This document shows positions 16,262 through 26,073 of a stretch of 64,000 bases of DNA, piece after piece; position 1 is the stretch's first letter, and each line of letters opens with the position of its first letter. The notes under the pieces were generated by a model. That model was not told where the DNA came from. It made no database searches and worked only from the letters and a program-made list of their open reading frames with translations. The stretch is from NCBI GenBank assembly GCA_002162075.1, contig CP021423.1:806001-870000 (forward strand), read 5' to 3'. This DNA is from Armatimonadetes bacterium Uphvl-Ar1. GTDB lineage: Bacteria > Armatimonadota > Fimbriimonadia > Fimbriimonadales > Fimbriimonadaceae. The position numbers and the translations under genes were made by a program.

Positions 16262-17680
16262 TCAGGCTTTATGAATGGCCATTCCGTGGGCGTCTTCGTA
16301 CGCTTCGAGGACTACTTCAGCCATGGTCGGGTGGGCGTGGATGCTCATGAAGAGTGATTCCAGGGTTGCTTCGAGGTTGATGGCAACGACGCCTTCGTGG
16401 ATCATGTCGGTAACGTGAGAGCCAATCATGTGCATTCCGAGAAGTTCGCCGTACTTGGCATCTACGATGACTTTGACGAATCCGTCTTGGTGGTTGGCGG
16501 CCATGGCTTTTCCGTTGGGGCGGAACATTCCGCGACCGACTTTTATGTCATACCCTTGGGTTTTGGCTTGCTCTTCGGTGAGGCCGACGCTTGCGACTTC
16601 AGGAACCGTGTAGACGCAGTTTGGGACTGCTTTGTAATCGGCCCTTTCTTTTTTGCCTTCGAGGATGTTGTGGACAGCAACAATGCCTTCGTGCGAGGCA
16701 ACGTGGGCGAGTTGAATTCGTCCGGTGACGTCGCCGATGGCGTAGATGTGGGGGACGTGGGTGACGAGGGTGTCATCCACGACTTCGACGCCTCGGCGGT
16801 GAAGTTTGACGCCGATTTTATCGAGGTTCATTCCGTCGGTATTGGCTTTTCGACCGACGCCAAGGAGGACAACGTCGACTTCGATTTGTTCGACAGACGT
16901 TCCGGTTTTGATATGGCAAACCCAGGCATCGCCTTTCTTTTCACATTTTTCAAGGGCAGCCCCGGTTTTGACTTTGACGCCGACCTTTGCCATTTGCTTG
17001 CCGAGTTCTTTGCCGAGTTCTTCATCGAACATTGGGATGAGGTTCGGCATCATTTCGACAAGAGTGACTTCGGAGCCTAGTCCGCCGAAAACGTAGCTGA
17101 ATTCGCATCCGACTGCTCCGCCACCAAGAACGAGCATGCGCTTGGGAACATGAGTTGCGGTGACGGCTTCATCAGAAGTCCAGACTCCGTTATCGCGTCC
17201 GCCTTCCAAACCGGGGACGGGAATGTGGATGACGGATGATCCCATGGCGAGGATGAAATTTTTGGCGCGGATGGTGCGCTTGGTGCCGTCTTTGTCGACT
17301 TCGATTGTGTGGGGATCTTTGAAACTGGCAAAACCTTCGACGTGTTCGACTTTGTTCTTTTTGAAGAGGTAGCCGACGCCGCCGCGTTGGGTTTGGACAA
17401 TCTTGTCCTTGCGCTCCATGATTTTGTCGAAGTTGAACCCGACTTCACCGGAAATCGTGACTCCAAGTTGATCGGCTTTTTTGGTTTCCTGAAATTTTTC
17501 AACACTTGCGATCATGGCTTTGGATGGGATGCATCCCCAGTTGAGGCAGGTGCCGCCGAGATATTCCTTTTCAACGCACATGACCTTGGCTCCGAGTTGG
17601 GCGGCTCGAATGGCGGCGACGTATCCGCCGGGGCCTGCGCCGATGACGACGAGATCTGCATCAAAGTTTTCGGTTGCCAT
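16262..17680 (-). CDS. lpdA: Dihydrolipoyl dehydrogenase (E3)
   Basis: This FAD flavoenzyme reoxidises dihydrolipoamide of the 2-oxoacid dehydrogenase complexes or the glycine cleavage system, producing NADH. The 472-residue protein has the FAD site VVIGAGPGGYVAA near residue 10, the redox disulphide GGTCLNWGCIPSK near 45, the NAD site LVLGGGAVGCEF near 190, GDVTGRIQLAHVA near 320, and the C-terminal His-Glu pair HAHPTMAEVVLEA. I chose ATG at 17680 because the family starts just before the FAD strand. The frame extends upstream with a Pro-rich stretch and a short helix that might be a linker, but no start there is better. No E1 or E2 gene is adjacent. Confidence 0.95.
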   Translation of the reverse strand: MATENFDADLVVIGAGPGGYVAAIRAAQLGAKVMCVEKEYLGGTCLNWGCIPSKAMIASVEKFQETKKADQLGVTISGEVGFNFDKIMERKDKIVQTQRGGVGYLFKKNKVEHVEGFASFKDPHTIEVDKDGTKRTIRAKNFILAMGSSVIHIPVPGLEGGRDNGVWTSDEAVTATHVPKRMLVLGGGAVGCEFSYVFGGLGSEVTLVEMMPNLIPMFDEELGKELGKQMAKVGVKVKTGAALEKCEKKGDAWVCHIKTGTSVEQIEVDVVLLGVGRKANTDGMNLDKIGVKLHRRGVEVVDDTLVTHVPHIYAIGDVTGRIQLAHVASHEGIVAVHNILEGKKERADYKAVPNCVYTVPEVASVGLTEEQAKTQGYDIKVGRGMFRPNGKAMAANHQDGFVKVIVDAKYGELLGMHMIGSHVTDMIHEGVVAINLEATLESLFMSIHAHPTMAEVVLEAYEDAHGMAIHKA

Positions 17681-17974
17681 GGGTTGTTCTTTTTCCTGGG
17701 GTGGTTTGAGTTCGCTGATTTCGCGGATGAGACTTTCGAAGGTCTGAGGTGCGACAGGGGCGACCCCGGTGGCTGATTGCTCCGGATTGTGGTTTTGTGA
17801 TTCGCCTCGGTGCGAACTGTGCACAGTGGGGATTTTACCGGGGGGTGGGGCGGGGGCCTGGACTGGATGGATTTTGTTTTTAAGGAATTGTTCTGTACAA
17901 TAATCAGTAAGGATGCTTGCACTTGGAAGTTTCTTGGGTTGAATTTCCGAGCGGCAAGGGATGAGGGAAGCAAG

Positions 17975-18595
17975 ATGGCGGGCTATCTGGAAGAAAAACT
18001 GGGCGGTGATGGCAATGTGATGACTTGGCAGACGCCGAATCGCCAGCGACTGTGGGGTTTGGTGGCGGCGTTGATTCCGGCGATGATGATTGCGCACGGT
18101 TTGTACGGTTTTCGGCGAGTTATAGTCTGGGAAGTAGCGGTTGGGGCAGTATTGCTTTTTGGTGCGTTCTTGGTTGCAACTTGGACGGTGAAATTTTCTC
18201 TCGACTTGAATAAGGGTCGCTACGAGTATGTGAAAGGGTTCTTACCAGTATTGCTCGGGGAACGAGGCAGAGCCGATGTGGCTTTTCAGTGCATCGCCGT
18301 TCGGAGTGAACGATTTGATGCAGCGGCTAAGCATGATGTTGATGCGCAAGAGTTTTTGCAGTATCGGGTTTTTGCAATTTGGAAGCAGGCGCGGAAGGAA
18401 GCAATGCTTTTGGATACGGTTCCCGATAGCTATCAGGAAAGTATGGACGGGAAGGATCATTACCGGGCGGCGATGGAGCACGCGCGGAAGATTGCCGAGC
18501 CGTTGGGATTGGAAGTTCAGGATCATGCTCGGGTTATGGCGGCAGTTCTCATGGAAGAGCCGGCGGAAGTGGGTCAAGAGTCAGAAACTGTTTAA
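17975..18595 (+). CDS. Membrane protein of unknown function
   Basis: This 206-residue protein begins MAGYLEEKLGGDGNVMTW after an AGGGA ribosome binding site. Two transmembrane helices (residues about 27-75) are followed by a soluble domain of about 130 residues (FSLDLNKGRYEYVKGFLP, then charged helices). I do not recognise the family. It is divergent from lpdA and heads three plus-strand genes for small membrane proteins. The 294 bases between this gene and lpdA hold no other feature that I can name. Confidence 0.65.
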   Translation: MAGYLEEKLGGDGNVMTWQTPNRQRLWGLVAALIPAMMIAHGLYGFRRVIVWEVAVGAVLLFGAFLVATWTVKFSLDLNKGRYEYVKGFLPVLLGERGRADVAFQCIAVRSERFDAAAKHDVDAQEFLQYRVFAIWKQARKEAMLLDTVPDSYQESMDGKDHYRAAMEHARKIAEPLGLEVQDHARVMAAVLMEEPAEVGQESETV

Positions 18596-18626
18596 GCTGA
18601 ATCTGATTGGCGCATAACTTGCTCGA

Positions 18627-19076
18627 TTGATTTGCGTGAAATACGTGGAGAAAGCGAGTGGAGTTTATCGGGATTATCATCCGGACTACTTTCGGTTGAT
18701 TGCGACGGTGCGAGCTTATGAGGCTTTGAATATGACGGCATTTATATTCTTGGGGGGAATGATGGTGTTGGTTCTGTGTGGTTTTACGATGCCGATGCTC
18801 ATGCCGCTCGTTGCGATGGCGGTTGGGTTGGCTTATTTGGGTTATGGAGTTTTGGCGGCGGTTCGTTCAGCGGAAGCATTGGAATGGCCAGTTTGGTTGA
18901 TGGTCGTTTTGCATTTAGTTACTTTTCCGGTATTGATTCTGAATGCGGTGCTTTTGGTGATTTTGGTGGTGACGATGAAGCGGATTTTGCGGGAGTTTGG
19001 GGTCAACCCGGGGGTGGTCAGTGTGCCAGAAAGCGAACTGATGGTCTTGCAGAAAATGATGGTGCGGTACCGGTAG
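18627..19076 (+). CDS. Small membrane protein of unknown function
   Basis: About 149 residues; the start is either TTG at 18627 or GTG at 18636. Three to four hydrophobic segments span residues 35-125 (FIFLGGMMVLVLCGF, LMPLVAMAVGLAYLGYGVL, LMVVLHLVTFPVLILNAVLLVILVV). The C-terminal motif MKRILREFGVNPG resembles the end of the next protein (VVLWRLGVRPG), so the two are probably distant paralogues. No function can be assigned. Confidence 0.6.
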   Translation: MICVKYVEKASGVYRDYHPDYFRLIATVRAYEALNMTAFIFLGGMMVLVLCGFTMPMLMPLVAMAVGLAYLGYGVLAAVRSAEALEWPVWLMVVLHLVTFPVLILNAVLLVILVVTMKRILREFGVNPGVVSVPESELMVLQKMMVRYR

Positions 19077-19096
19077 GAGTTTCGTAGAAGGGGGAG

Positions 19097-19534
19097 ATGG
19101 ATGTCCAGTCTAACTATCCCCGTGGGGAGATGGTGCGAGAGTCGGACTTGGTTTTGGGCTGGGGGAAGTTATACGAGGTTGTCGGCCTGGCGGGGATTGC
19201 GAGTGTTGGTCAGCCTATTTCGTTGTTGGTGTTCTTGCAGAATGTAAATTGGGCGATTGGGGTGGGGGTTGTTTCGACTTTGGCGTATTTCGGCCTGGCA
19301 TTATGGTCGGCTTTTCTGTTTGAAGGTCTTGTTGAGTTGCCTTTGTTTGTGCGGATTGGGTTGGTGGTTTCTTCGACTTTGGCTTATTGCGTGGGGTCTT
19401 TGACTTTGTTTTTGGGGCTGTCAATTTGGATCACGGTTGTTTTGTGGCGGTTGGGGGTTCGTCCAGGGTTTGGGAATTGGACGGGTATGGATTATAGAAA
19501 GCGGGCGAGAGAATTGACCGCAGCAGGTGATTAG
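19097..19534 (+). CDS. Small membrane protein, likely paralogue of the preceding gene
   Basis: 145 residues with an ATG start at 19097. Four hydrophobic segments cover residues 25-120. The topology, size and the C-terminal GVRPG motif match the protein encoded just upstream, suggesting duplication. The function is unknown. A palindromic element follows downstream. Confidence 0.6.
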   Translation: MDVQSNYPRGEMVRESDLVLGWGKLYEVVGLAGIASVGQPISLLVFLQNVNWAIGVGVVSTLAYFGLALWSAFLFEGLVELPLFVRIGLVVSSTLAYCVGSLTLFLGLSIWITVVLWRLGVRPGFGNWTGMDYRKRARELTAAGD

Positions 19535-19635
19535 TCCTTGGGTGTTCATCTTGTGCTCCGGTTTCTCAGGCTAATCTCTGGAAACTTCGTGAAAGAGCGT
19601 GCTCATAGCCTCCCCTCCCGACTCGTTTGGGGCCA

Positions 19636-19656
19636 CCCTCCCCAATTTGGGGAGGG
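19636..19656. repeat. GC-rich palindrome between convergent genes
   Basis: A perfect palindrome CCCTCCCC-AATTT-GGGGAGGG lies between the convergent membrane-protein gene and aldolase gene. A related CCTCCCCTCCCG stretch is 25 bases upstream. Only one copy is seen in the window. It could act as a bidirectional 3' hairpin. Confidence 0.6.
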
Positions 19657-19720
19657 AATCTGCGCCTGAACTGTATAACGAAACAGCTTTATTGAGTTTC
19701 TTAACAGGAGCAATTAACGA

Positions 19721-20793
19721 TTAGGCGATGGTGACGTCGTTGCAGAGGTAGACGTCTTGGATGGCGTTGAGGATTTCGACGCCTTCTTTGAGGGGCGTTG
19801 GAACGCTTTTCGGCCGGAGATGAGGCCAGTACCGCCGGCCCGCTTGTTGATGACGGCGGTGGTGATGGCGTCTTGAAGGTCGTTACTCCCGGATGCGCCG
19901 CCACTGTTGATAAGTCCGCACCGGCCCATGTAACAGTTTGCGAGTTGATAGCGGGTGAGGTCGATCGGGTGATCAGTTGTGAGCTCGGAGTAAATGCGTT
20001 CGTCGAGTTTGCCGTAGCTTGATCCGCCAGAATTGAGGGCTTTGAATCCGCCATTGCACTCGGGGAGCTTTTGCTTGATGATATCGGCTTCGATGGTGAC
20101 GCCGAGGTGGTTGGCTTGACCGGTGAGGTCAGCGGCGAGGTGGTAGTCCTTGTCTGACTTGAACGCATCGTTGCGGAGGTAGCACCAGAGAACGGTGGAC
20201 ATGCCGAGGCTGTGAGCGTGCTCAAAGGCTTGAGAGACTTCGACAAGTTGGCGGGTGGCGTTATCGGATCCGAAGTAGATCGTAGCTCCGATGGAGATTG
20301 CGCCCATATCCCAGGCTTGCTCGACTTGAGCAAACATGACTTGGTCGGCTTGGTTGGGGTAGGTCAGAAGTTCGTTGTGATTGACTTTGACCATGAAAGG
20401 AATTTTGTGGGCGTATTTGCGACTGACCATTCCGAGAACACCAAGAGTTGAGCAGACCATATTGCATCCGCCTTCGATTGCAAGTTCAACTATTCCGGCG
20501 GGGTCAAAGCATGCGGGGTTTTTGGCAAATGAGGCTCCGGCGGAGTGCTCGATCCCTTGGTCAACGGGGAGAATGCTGACGTATCCGGTTCCGGCAAGGC
20601 GTCCGTGGTTGAACATTTTTTGGAGTGATCCGAGGACTTTGTTATTCCGGTCGGATTGGGCGTAGATGCGATCAACGAAGTCCGGCCCGGGGAGATGAAG
20701 CATGGATTTGTCGATGGTTGTGCTCTTGTGGTTGAGCAGATTCTCGGCTTCGTTGCCCAGGATTGCTTGGATTTCGCTGTAATTGCGCGCCAT
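19721..20793 (-). CDS. fbaB: Class I fructose-bisphosphate aldolase (DhnA/FbaB type), frameshifted near the C-terminus
   Basis: The enzyme cleaves fructose 1,6-bisphosphate in glycolysis or runs in reverse in gluconeogenesis through a Lys Schiff base. ATG at 20793 begins [13 protein letters not shown]. Visible landmarks are [29 protein letters not shown] (candidate Lys region), [19 protein letters not shown] and [15 protein letters not shown]. After this the present frame changes into low-complexity residues. Adding one base to the GGGG run at 19792-19795 (plus strand) restores [19 protein letters not shown] and a stop at 19721, the expected family C-terminus. It is divergent from the tolC-like gene. 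Confidence 0.88.
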
Positions 20794-20889
20794 AGGTTTT
20801 ATTTTGCCATGGATTGCTGTTTTGGGGTCCGAATGCCTGGTTCTGAAACTGGTAAGGGGGGTGATCGGTATAACGGAAAGAGTTGAGAA

Positions 20890-22188
20890 ATGGGAACGCG
20901 CATGGTTAAGAACCGATTTGGAATGCTGATTTTGGGGCTGATTGCAGTGAGTGTTGGTTTTGCTCAGGAGAGCTTGACTATTGATCAGGCTTTGCAGCGG
21001 GCGAAAGAGCGGAATGGAACAGTTCAATCGGCGATTTTGAGTTATCGAGCGGCGCAAAAAAATGCCCAAAGTGCTTATAGCGCGTTCTTGCCAACGGTGA
21101 CCCCGAGTGTGAGTCGTGAGTGGGGAACGAGTGATATTTTAACGGGGCCGTTCCGGGGTAATACAGATCTGAACACCACTAATGCAGCGATCAACGTTAA
21201 CTGGCGGTTGCTGGATGATGGGACACGGCAAGATACTTTTGATCGGGCGAAGATTGGGGCGCGTTCTTCGGAGTTTTCGAGTTTGCAGACGCTTCGGAAT
21301 ACGCTTTTTGGGGTGCATCAGCGGTTTTATGATGCATTGCGGACTCAGGAACTGCTCCGGGTTCAGGCCGACAACTTAAAACGGGCTCAGGAAATTTTGG
21401 ATCAGACGAAATTCCGAGCGAATCCGCCGATTGAGGATGTTCCGAAAAAAGACATTTTGCAGGCCGAGGCGGATTTCCAGAATGCGAGAGTAAGTGTTTT
21501 GCAGGCGGAGAATCGCGTATTTACATCGGCGGCTGATTTGAAGGCCGTTTTGGCATGGGATGAGCAGAATTTGCCGGAGTTGGTGAAGCCGACACCTCAG
21601 CAGTTACCGGTTCTTGACATGACTTTGCAAGAAGCGATTGTACGGGGTTTGGACAATCGGGCTGACCTGGCGGCGACTCGTGAGCGAGTGCGGTCTCAGC
21701 AGTTGAACGTACGGACGGCGAAACGAGAGTCGTTTTTACAATACACGTTAGATGCGGGATACCGACGGGTGTTTGCGGATGATCCGTTCCAGCGAGCGGC
21801 GCTCACATTTTCGGCGAGTTTGCCACTATATGATGGTGAACGGACGAAGACCTTGGTTGATGCTGAGCGGTTGACATTGGCATCGCTCGAGGCGAGCCTT
21901 GAACAGGATGAGCGGGTTGTTCGATCGGAGGTTGAGTCGGCTTATACGGAATATGGTCAGAATCGGCTGCGCTTTGAAGCTTCTCAAGCGGCTTTGAAAG
22001 CGGCAGAAGTGAACTACAACGCGGCGGTCGAAGCTCAGCGCGAGGGAGCGGGGAACTTGATTCAAGTTTTGACGGCCCGGGTTAGTCTGACTACAGCGGA
22101 ATCAAACGTTGTCGAGGCGACGTATGACTTGTTGATCTCGGACGTCCGGTTGCGACTTGTGACTGGTCAGTCCTTGCCCGGAGAATAA
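20890..22188 (+). CDS. TolC family outer-membrane efflux protein
   Basis: About 432 residues; start at 20890 or at the ATG 12 bases later (MVKNRFGML), giving a signal peptide ending GFAQ. The body has two TolC repeats with long amphipathic coiled-coil helices: [21 protein letters not shown] and [22 protein letters not shown] open the two halves, and each ends with a helix such as [25 protein letters not shown]. It would form a trimeric outer-membrane channel-tunnel. The stop is two bases before the ABC ATPase start, which suggests a MacB-like export operon. Confidence 0.92.
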   Translation: MGTRMVKNRFGMLILGLIAVSVGFAQESLTIDQALQRAKERNGTVQSAILSYRAAQKNAQSAYSAFLPTVTPSVSREWGTSDILTGPFRGNTDLNTTNAAINVNWRLLDDGTRQDTFDRAKIGARSSEFSSLQTLRNTLFGVHQRFYDALRTQELLRVQADNLKRAQEILDQTKFRANPPIEDVPKKDILQAEADFQNARVSVLQAENRVFTSAADLKAVLAWDEQNLPELVKPTPQQLPVLDMTLQEAIVRGLDNRADLAATRERVRSQQLNVRTAKRESFLQYTLDAGYRRVFADDPFQRAALTFSASLPLYDGERTKTLVDAERLTLASLEASLEQDERVVRSEVESAYTEYGQNRLRFEASQAALKAAEVNYNAAVEAQREGAGNLIQVLTARVSLTTAESNVVEATYDLLISDVRLRLVTGQSLPGE

Positions 22189-22190
22189 CG

Positions 22191-22946
22191 ATGAGTGAAG
22201 CACCCCCGAAACCGGTCATTTCTACGAATAACTTGGTGAAAGAATATGTGATGGGCGAGATGACGGTCCGGGCTCTCCGAGGCGTAAGCGTCACCATTCA
22301 TGCGGGGGAATTTGTGGCGATTATGGGGCCGAGTGGATCGGGCAAGTCGACATTTATGAATATGGTTGGGTGTCTTGACCGGCCGACAAGTGGTGATTAC
22401 TACTTGGATGGTCAGGAAGTCAGCCGGCTGGGTGATAATTCGTTGGCGGAGATTCGGAACAAGTACATAGGATTTGTGTTTCAGACGTTTAATTTGTTGC
22501 CCAGAACCACGGCGATTAAGAACGTTGAGTTACCTTTGCTTTATGCAGGAGCGAAGGACAAAACGGCGCGGGCCAAACAAGCTTTGGAGCGTGTGGGTTT
22601 GGGTCAGCGGATGACGCACAAGCCGAACGAGCTTTCGGGGGGCCAGCAGCAGCGAGTTGCGATTGCGCGGGCAATCGTGACCGATCCAGTATTGGTTTTG
22701 GGGGATGAGCCGACAGGGAATCTCGATACTCGCACGAGCTTTGAGATCATGGCGCTGTTCCAGGAGCTCAACCGAGCAGGAAAAACGGTTGTGATTGTTA
22801 CGCACGAAGAGGATATTGCGCGGCATTGCAATCGGGTGATTCGGTTCCGGGACGGCTTGATCGAGCGAGACGAGGTCGTTGATCAACCAACTGATGCTCG
22901 TGCCGAGTTAGAAAAGTTGCCTCCACCGGAGCTTGTATCACATTAG
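22191..22946 (+). CDS. ABC transporter ATP-binding protein (MacB/LolD-like)
   Basis: 251 residues of a standalone ABC ATPase that would power export through a separate permease. Walker [10 protein letters not shown] is near residue 45, Q-loop FQTFNLLPR near 98, signature [14 protein letters not shown] near 145, and Walker [14 protein letters not shown] near 168, followed by H-loop TH. The sequence is closest to the MacB, LolD and FtsE subfamily. No permease or adaptor gene follows; the next gene is a chemoreceptor. It is tightly coupled to the TolC-like gene. The C-terminal extension ([19 protein letters not shown]) is short and unremarkable. Confidence 0.93.
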   Translation: MSEAPPKPVISTNNLVKEYVMGEMTVRALRGVSVTIHAGEFVAIMGPSGSGKSTFMNMVGCLDRPTSGDYYLDGQEVSRLGDNSLAEIRNKYIGFVFQTFNLLPRTTAIKNVELPLLYAGAKDKTARAKQALERVGLGQRMTHKPNELSGGQQQRVAIARAIVTDPVLVLGDEPTGNLDTRTSFEIMALFQELNRAGKTVVIVTHEEDIARHCNRVIRFRDGLIERDEVVDQPTDARAELEKLPPPELVSH

Positions 22947-23088
22947 CTGCGAGTAATTTGTCTGTAATAAACATGAACAATGAATGATGATTAAGAATTA
23001 TTTTTGCTCAATTTATGTGATTTTTTTAAGAACCATAAATACCGATGAATATTTAGCCGACCTTGTGAATTGAACCTGGAGTTCGCAA

Positions 23089-24669
23089 GTGAAGAGCATG
23101 TTGGCACCGATTTTTGGATTAGATGCGAGTGAGCAGAACTACCGATTGAGAATCAACCGGATTACTGACGCTGACCGGACGGCATTGCGTGAGATGAAGC
23201 CGTTCTTTGACAAGCATATGAAGATGATTGTTGATGAATTCTATGGTCATATCGGGCAGTATCCTGAAGCTTTGGCGATTGTAACGGGTGCAGGTTCGAG
23301 TATCGAGCGGTTGAAACAGACCAATCCGAAGTACTTTGCCGAGATGTTGACAGGTGAATTTTGCCCGAGTTACTTTGAGAGTCGGCTTATTGTGGGAAAG
23401 ATTCACGCGGTGATTGGGTTGGAGCCTAAGTGGTTTTATGCGGCGATGAGTACTTATTATCAGGTGATTTTTGACTTGATGGTTAAGGAGAACCGGTTTT
23501 CGGCAGCGAAGCTTTCCCGATGGCTAGTGGCTTTTCAGAAGACTTTGAACTTGGATCAGGCATTGGTCATGGAGGCCTATGTTGAATTTGGGTTTGTTGC
23601 TCCGGTGCGCGAAATTGTGAATCAGACCCGGGAAATTGCAGAGAATTTGCAGGCAAATAGCGAGCAACTCTTGCAAGGGAGTGAAGATTCCGGACGTGCC
23701 ATCACCGAGCTTGCGAATGTGAGTGAGCAGCTTGCTTATGCTGCGACGAGTCAGGCGGAGTCGAGCCAGTCTGCCGCAAATAGTATGCAGTCACTCGCCC
23801 AATCGGGGCTTGAGATCAGTTCAGGTTCTGAGAATCAAAAGAAAGCTCTCTCGGATGCGGGCGAAGTTGTTTCGGTAGTTATGACGAGTGTTGACGAAAT
23901 TGCGACCCAGTCGAACGTTTGGGAGGAGATTCGGGAGAAGATGGGAGCGATAGACCGGGTGAAAGAGACGGTTTCGGCGAGTGCTCAGCAAGTGAATGAA
24001 ATGAACCAGCGGTCGGACGAGATTGGTCGGATTGTGCAGACGATCGAGGATATTGCGGCCCAGACTAATCTTTTGGCTCTGAATGCGGCGATTGAAGCGG
24101 CTAGGGCGGGCGAGATGGGTCGGGGCTTTGCAGTTGTTGCAGAGGAAGTCCGTAAGCTTGCGGAGCATAGCTCGGCGGCTACGAAGGAGATCGCGGTGTT
24201 GATTCAGGCGGTACAGGCGGGAAGTCAGCAGGCTTCAGAGTCTATGAATCAAACGATTGAGGATGTGAGCGGCGCGGCGGAGATTACGCTTTTGGCGGCA
24301 GGATGTTTGGAAGGAATCTCGACGGTTGCCACGGAAGCAGCGAAGAAAAAAGCGGAGCTCTCGCAGGCAATGGAGCAAGTGAATCTGATTGCCGATGTGA
24401 ATCTGGGCCTGATCGCGAGTATGACGGATGAAGTCTCGGCGGCCAATACGGGAATCGAAAGTATTGCGGCCACGAGTCAAGAGAACAGTGCTTCGACGGA
24501 GGAGATGAGCGCATCGACTCAGGAGATGACGGCTCAGGTTGAGGAGCTTGTTGCGAGCATCCACGAGGTGAATCAGCAGATTGAGCAACTCAATGGAGTG
24601 ATTGAGCAAGCTCAGGAAGTGATTGATAAATCTCGAAAATCGGGAAGTCCTCGGGCAAAAGCGGCCTAG
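23089..24669 (+). CDS. Globin-coupled methyl-accepting chemotaxis protein (HemAT-like)
   Basis: 526 residues with no transmembrane helix, so a cytoplasmic receptor. Residues 1-170 are a globin-coupled sensor domain; H106 in [14 protein letters not shown] is the likely proximal haem ligand. Residues 190-510 form the long signalling coiled coil, with the hairpin tip [20 protein letters not shown] and [16 protein letters not shown], which binds CheA and CheW. It probably senses oxygen or another diatomic gas. The GTG start at 23089 is supported by GGAG 8 bases upstream; ATG at 23098 is an alternative. No other chemotaxis or flagellar gene is nearby, so it is an orphan receptor here. Confidence 0.93.
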   Translation: MKSMLAPIFGLDASEQNYRLRINRITDADRTALREMKPFFDKHMKMIVDEFYGHIGQYPEALAIVTGAGSSIERLKQTNPKYFAEMLTGEFCPSYFESRLIVGKIHAVIGLEPKWFYAAMSTYYQVIFDLMVKENRFSAAKLSRWLVAFQKTLNLDQALVMEAYVEFGFVAPVREIVNQTREIAENLQANSEQLLQGSEDSGRAITELANVSEQLAYAATSQAESSQSAANSMQSLAQSGLEISSGSENQKKALSDAGEVVSVVMTSVDEIATQSNVWEEIREKMGAIDRVKETVSASAQQVNEMNQRSDEIGRIVQTIEDIAAQTNLLALNAAIEAARAGEMGRGFAVVAEEVRKLAEHSSAATKEIAVLIQAVQAGSQQASESMNQTIEDVSGAAEITLLAAGCLEGISTVATEAAKKKAELSQAMEQVNLIADVNLGLIASMTDEVSAANTGIESIAATSQENSASTEEMSASTQEMTAQVEELVASIHEVNQQIEQLNGVIEQAQEVIDKSRKSGSPRAKAA

Positions 24670-24741
24670 TGCATGTCGGGAGAGTTCGAGGAAATTCGTA
24701 CTCTCCCCTGAGCTATTCAATAGGGGAGTCAAAGGGTCATT

Positions 24742-25182
24742 ATGTTAGGCAAAAGCGACTCCACTCTGATCGGCAAGAATATGATCATGAGGCTGGTTTG
24801 GAACTTGGCGGGTTTCGTTTTTGTCGGCCTTGGTACGGCGGGGATTTTTGTTCCAGGTTTGCCCGCAACGGTGTTCTTTATTTTGGCTTTGTTCTCATTC
24901 ACGAAAGGTGCAAATGATATTTGGCGCGAGCGATTGCTCAACCATAAAGTTGTTGGGGCCACTTTACGGCATTGGGAAGAGCACCGAAGTATTAGCCGCA
25001 GGATTAAATGGGTTTCTTGTTTGGCGATTGTAGTCTCAGTCGGATTCTCGGTTGCCGTGATACCGGTTTTGTGGGTTAAGGGGTTGGTTTTAGCGGTGGG
25101 GATTGCCGGGATCGCTTATATTTTGACGCGCAAGACCACGGAGGATTTGCGCTTGGGGGAGTTTGAGCGTTTGGTTGCTTGA
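24742..25182 (+). CDS. YbaN/DUF454 family inner-membrane protein
   Basis: 146 residues if started at ATG 24742; ATG 24781 would give MIMRLVWNLAG and fits the family start better. The family core is visible: GLGTAGIFVPGLPATVFFILALFSFTKG, then LLNHKVVGATLRHWEEHRSISRR, then two C-terminal helices. These proteins have three to four membrane segments and unknown function. The 72 bases upstream contain overlapping inverted repeats (GGGAGAG with CTCTCCC, and CTCCCC with GGGGAG) that cannot form at the same time. Confidence 0.85.
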   Translation: MLGKSDSTLIGKNMIMRLVWNLAGFVFVGLGTAGIFVPGLPATVFFILALFSFTKGANDIWRERLLNHKVVGATLRHWEEHRSISRRIKWVSCLAIVVSVGFSVAVIPVLWVKGLVLAVGIAGIAYILTRKTTEDLRLGEFERLVA

Positions 25183-25234
25183 GCCGGTTTCGCTCCTTGT
25201 TTTTTTGCTAGTTGGATAGAATGTTGTCCGTTTT

Positions 25235-25250
25235 CGTGATTTGCATCACA
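25235..25250. promoter_or_regulatory. CRP/FNR-like operator candidate
   Basis: The sequence CGTGA-TTTGCA-TCACA matches the TGTGA-N6-TCACA consensus of the CRP/FNR regulator superfamily with one mismatch. It lies 77 bases before the start of the PEP-CTERM gene at 25327. No companion -10 element is convincing, so this remains a candidate site. Confidence 0.35.
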
Positions 25251-25326
25251 TGGTTATGGGGTGAGGTTCGATCACACTTCATATGTTCAGAGCGAATGGC
25301 TTTGACATCTCGGACAGGAGAAACAC

Positions 25327-26016
25327 ATGAAAAAAGCTAGATTGAGATTCCGCGTTGGTGCGGTACTGATTGGAATTGCAGCGGTAGGGATTTCCCAGGC
25401 GACGGTCGTGATTTCGGATTCGACTTTTGCGAATGGAAACTGGAGTTTGTCGGTTTTGACTTCGGGATCGGCGACGACCAACATCACGGCGACCCAGACG
25501 AACTTCTTTGGCAATCCGGCTCCCAGTCGCCGGCAGAGCAGCACGATTGGGACGGGGGGTGTTGAAGTGTTGGCGGCGCATCAGTACTTGGCGGCGACAA
25601 TTGATCCAGGTTCTTTTGCATTGAATGAGATGCGGTTCACCATGGATTTGACTGGAGCGGCAACTACTCAGTACAGTTTCGCGATTTGGCAAAATGGATT
25701 TCTTTATGCTTCGCCGTTTATGACAAAAGGAACCAGTAGCCAGTTGACCTTCACGAGTGGCGTGATATCGGCTTTGGACTTTGCCGAGGTCTTGGGTGCG
25801 GGTGGCCCCGCTGTGAACACGATGTCAAATCCTGAATGGGGTCCAACGGGGTCAGCTTTTTCGGTTGGGATTTTGCTTTACAACAATTATCCGAGTTCGG
25901 CCAACGGACTGCATACGATTGACAACTTTGTGGTTGAAGTCAACCCGGTGCCGGAACCGAGCTTGTTGCTCGTGGGCGGGTTGGCTCTGGCGGCAATTTG
26001 TCGTCGAATGAGATAG
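25327..26016 (+). CDS. PEP-CTERM sorting domain protein
   Basis: 229 residues. AGGAGA precedes the ATG. A signal peptide ends near ISQA (residues 1-25). The middle is a beta-rich domain with Asn, Ser, Thr and Gly (SATTNITATQTNF, TGAATTQYSFAIWQNG). The C-terminus is NPVPEPSLLLVGGLALAAICRRMR, a PEP-CTERM signal. It is expected to be exported and processed by an exosortase. A CRP-like palindrome lies upstream. The function of the secreted domain is unknown. Confidence 0.88.
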   Translation: MKKARLRFRVGAVLIGIAAVGISQATVVISDSTFANGNWSLSVLTSGSATTNITATQTNFFGNPAPSRRQSSTIGTGGVEVLAAHQYLAATIDPGSFALNEMRFTMDLTGAATTQYSFAIWQNGFLYASPFMTKGTSSQLTFTSGVISALDFAEVLGAGGPAVNTMSNPEWGPTGSAFSVGILLYNNYPSSANGLHTIDNFVVEVNPVPEPSLLLVGGLALAAICRRMR

Positions 26017-26035
26017 TAGGTTTGGTCTCATGAAT

Positions 26036-26062
26036 GCTTGGGCCGGAGATTTCGGCCCGAGC
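26036..26062. terminator. Hairpin between convergent PEP-CTERM and trmFO genes
   Basis: A 10-bp stem (26036-26045 with 26053-26062, one wobble) with a 7-base loop lies 19 bases after the plus-strand stop and 11 bases past the trmFO stop. T runs are poor on both sides, so termination strength is uncertain. Confidence 0.5.
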
Positions 26063-26073
26063 AAAGTATTTAA

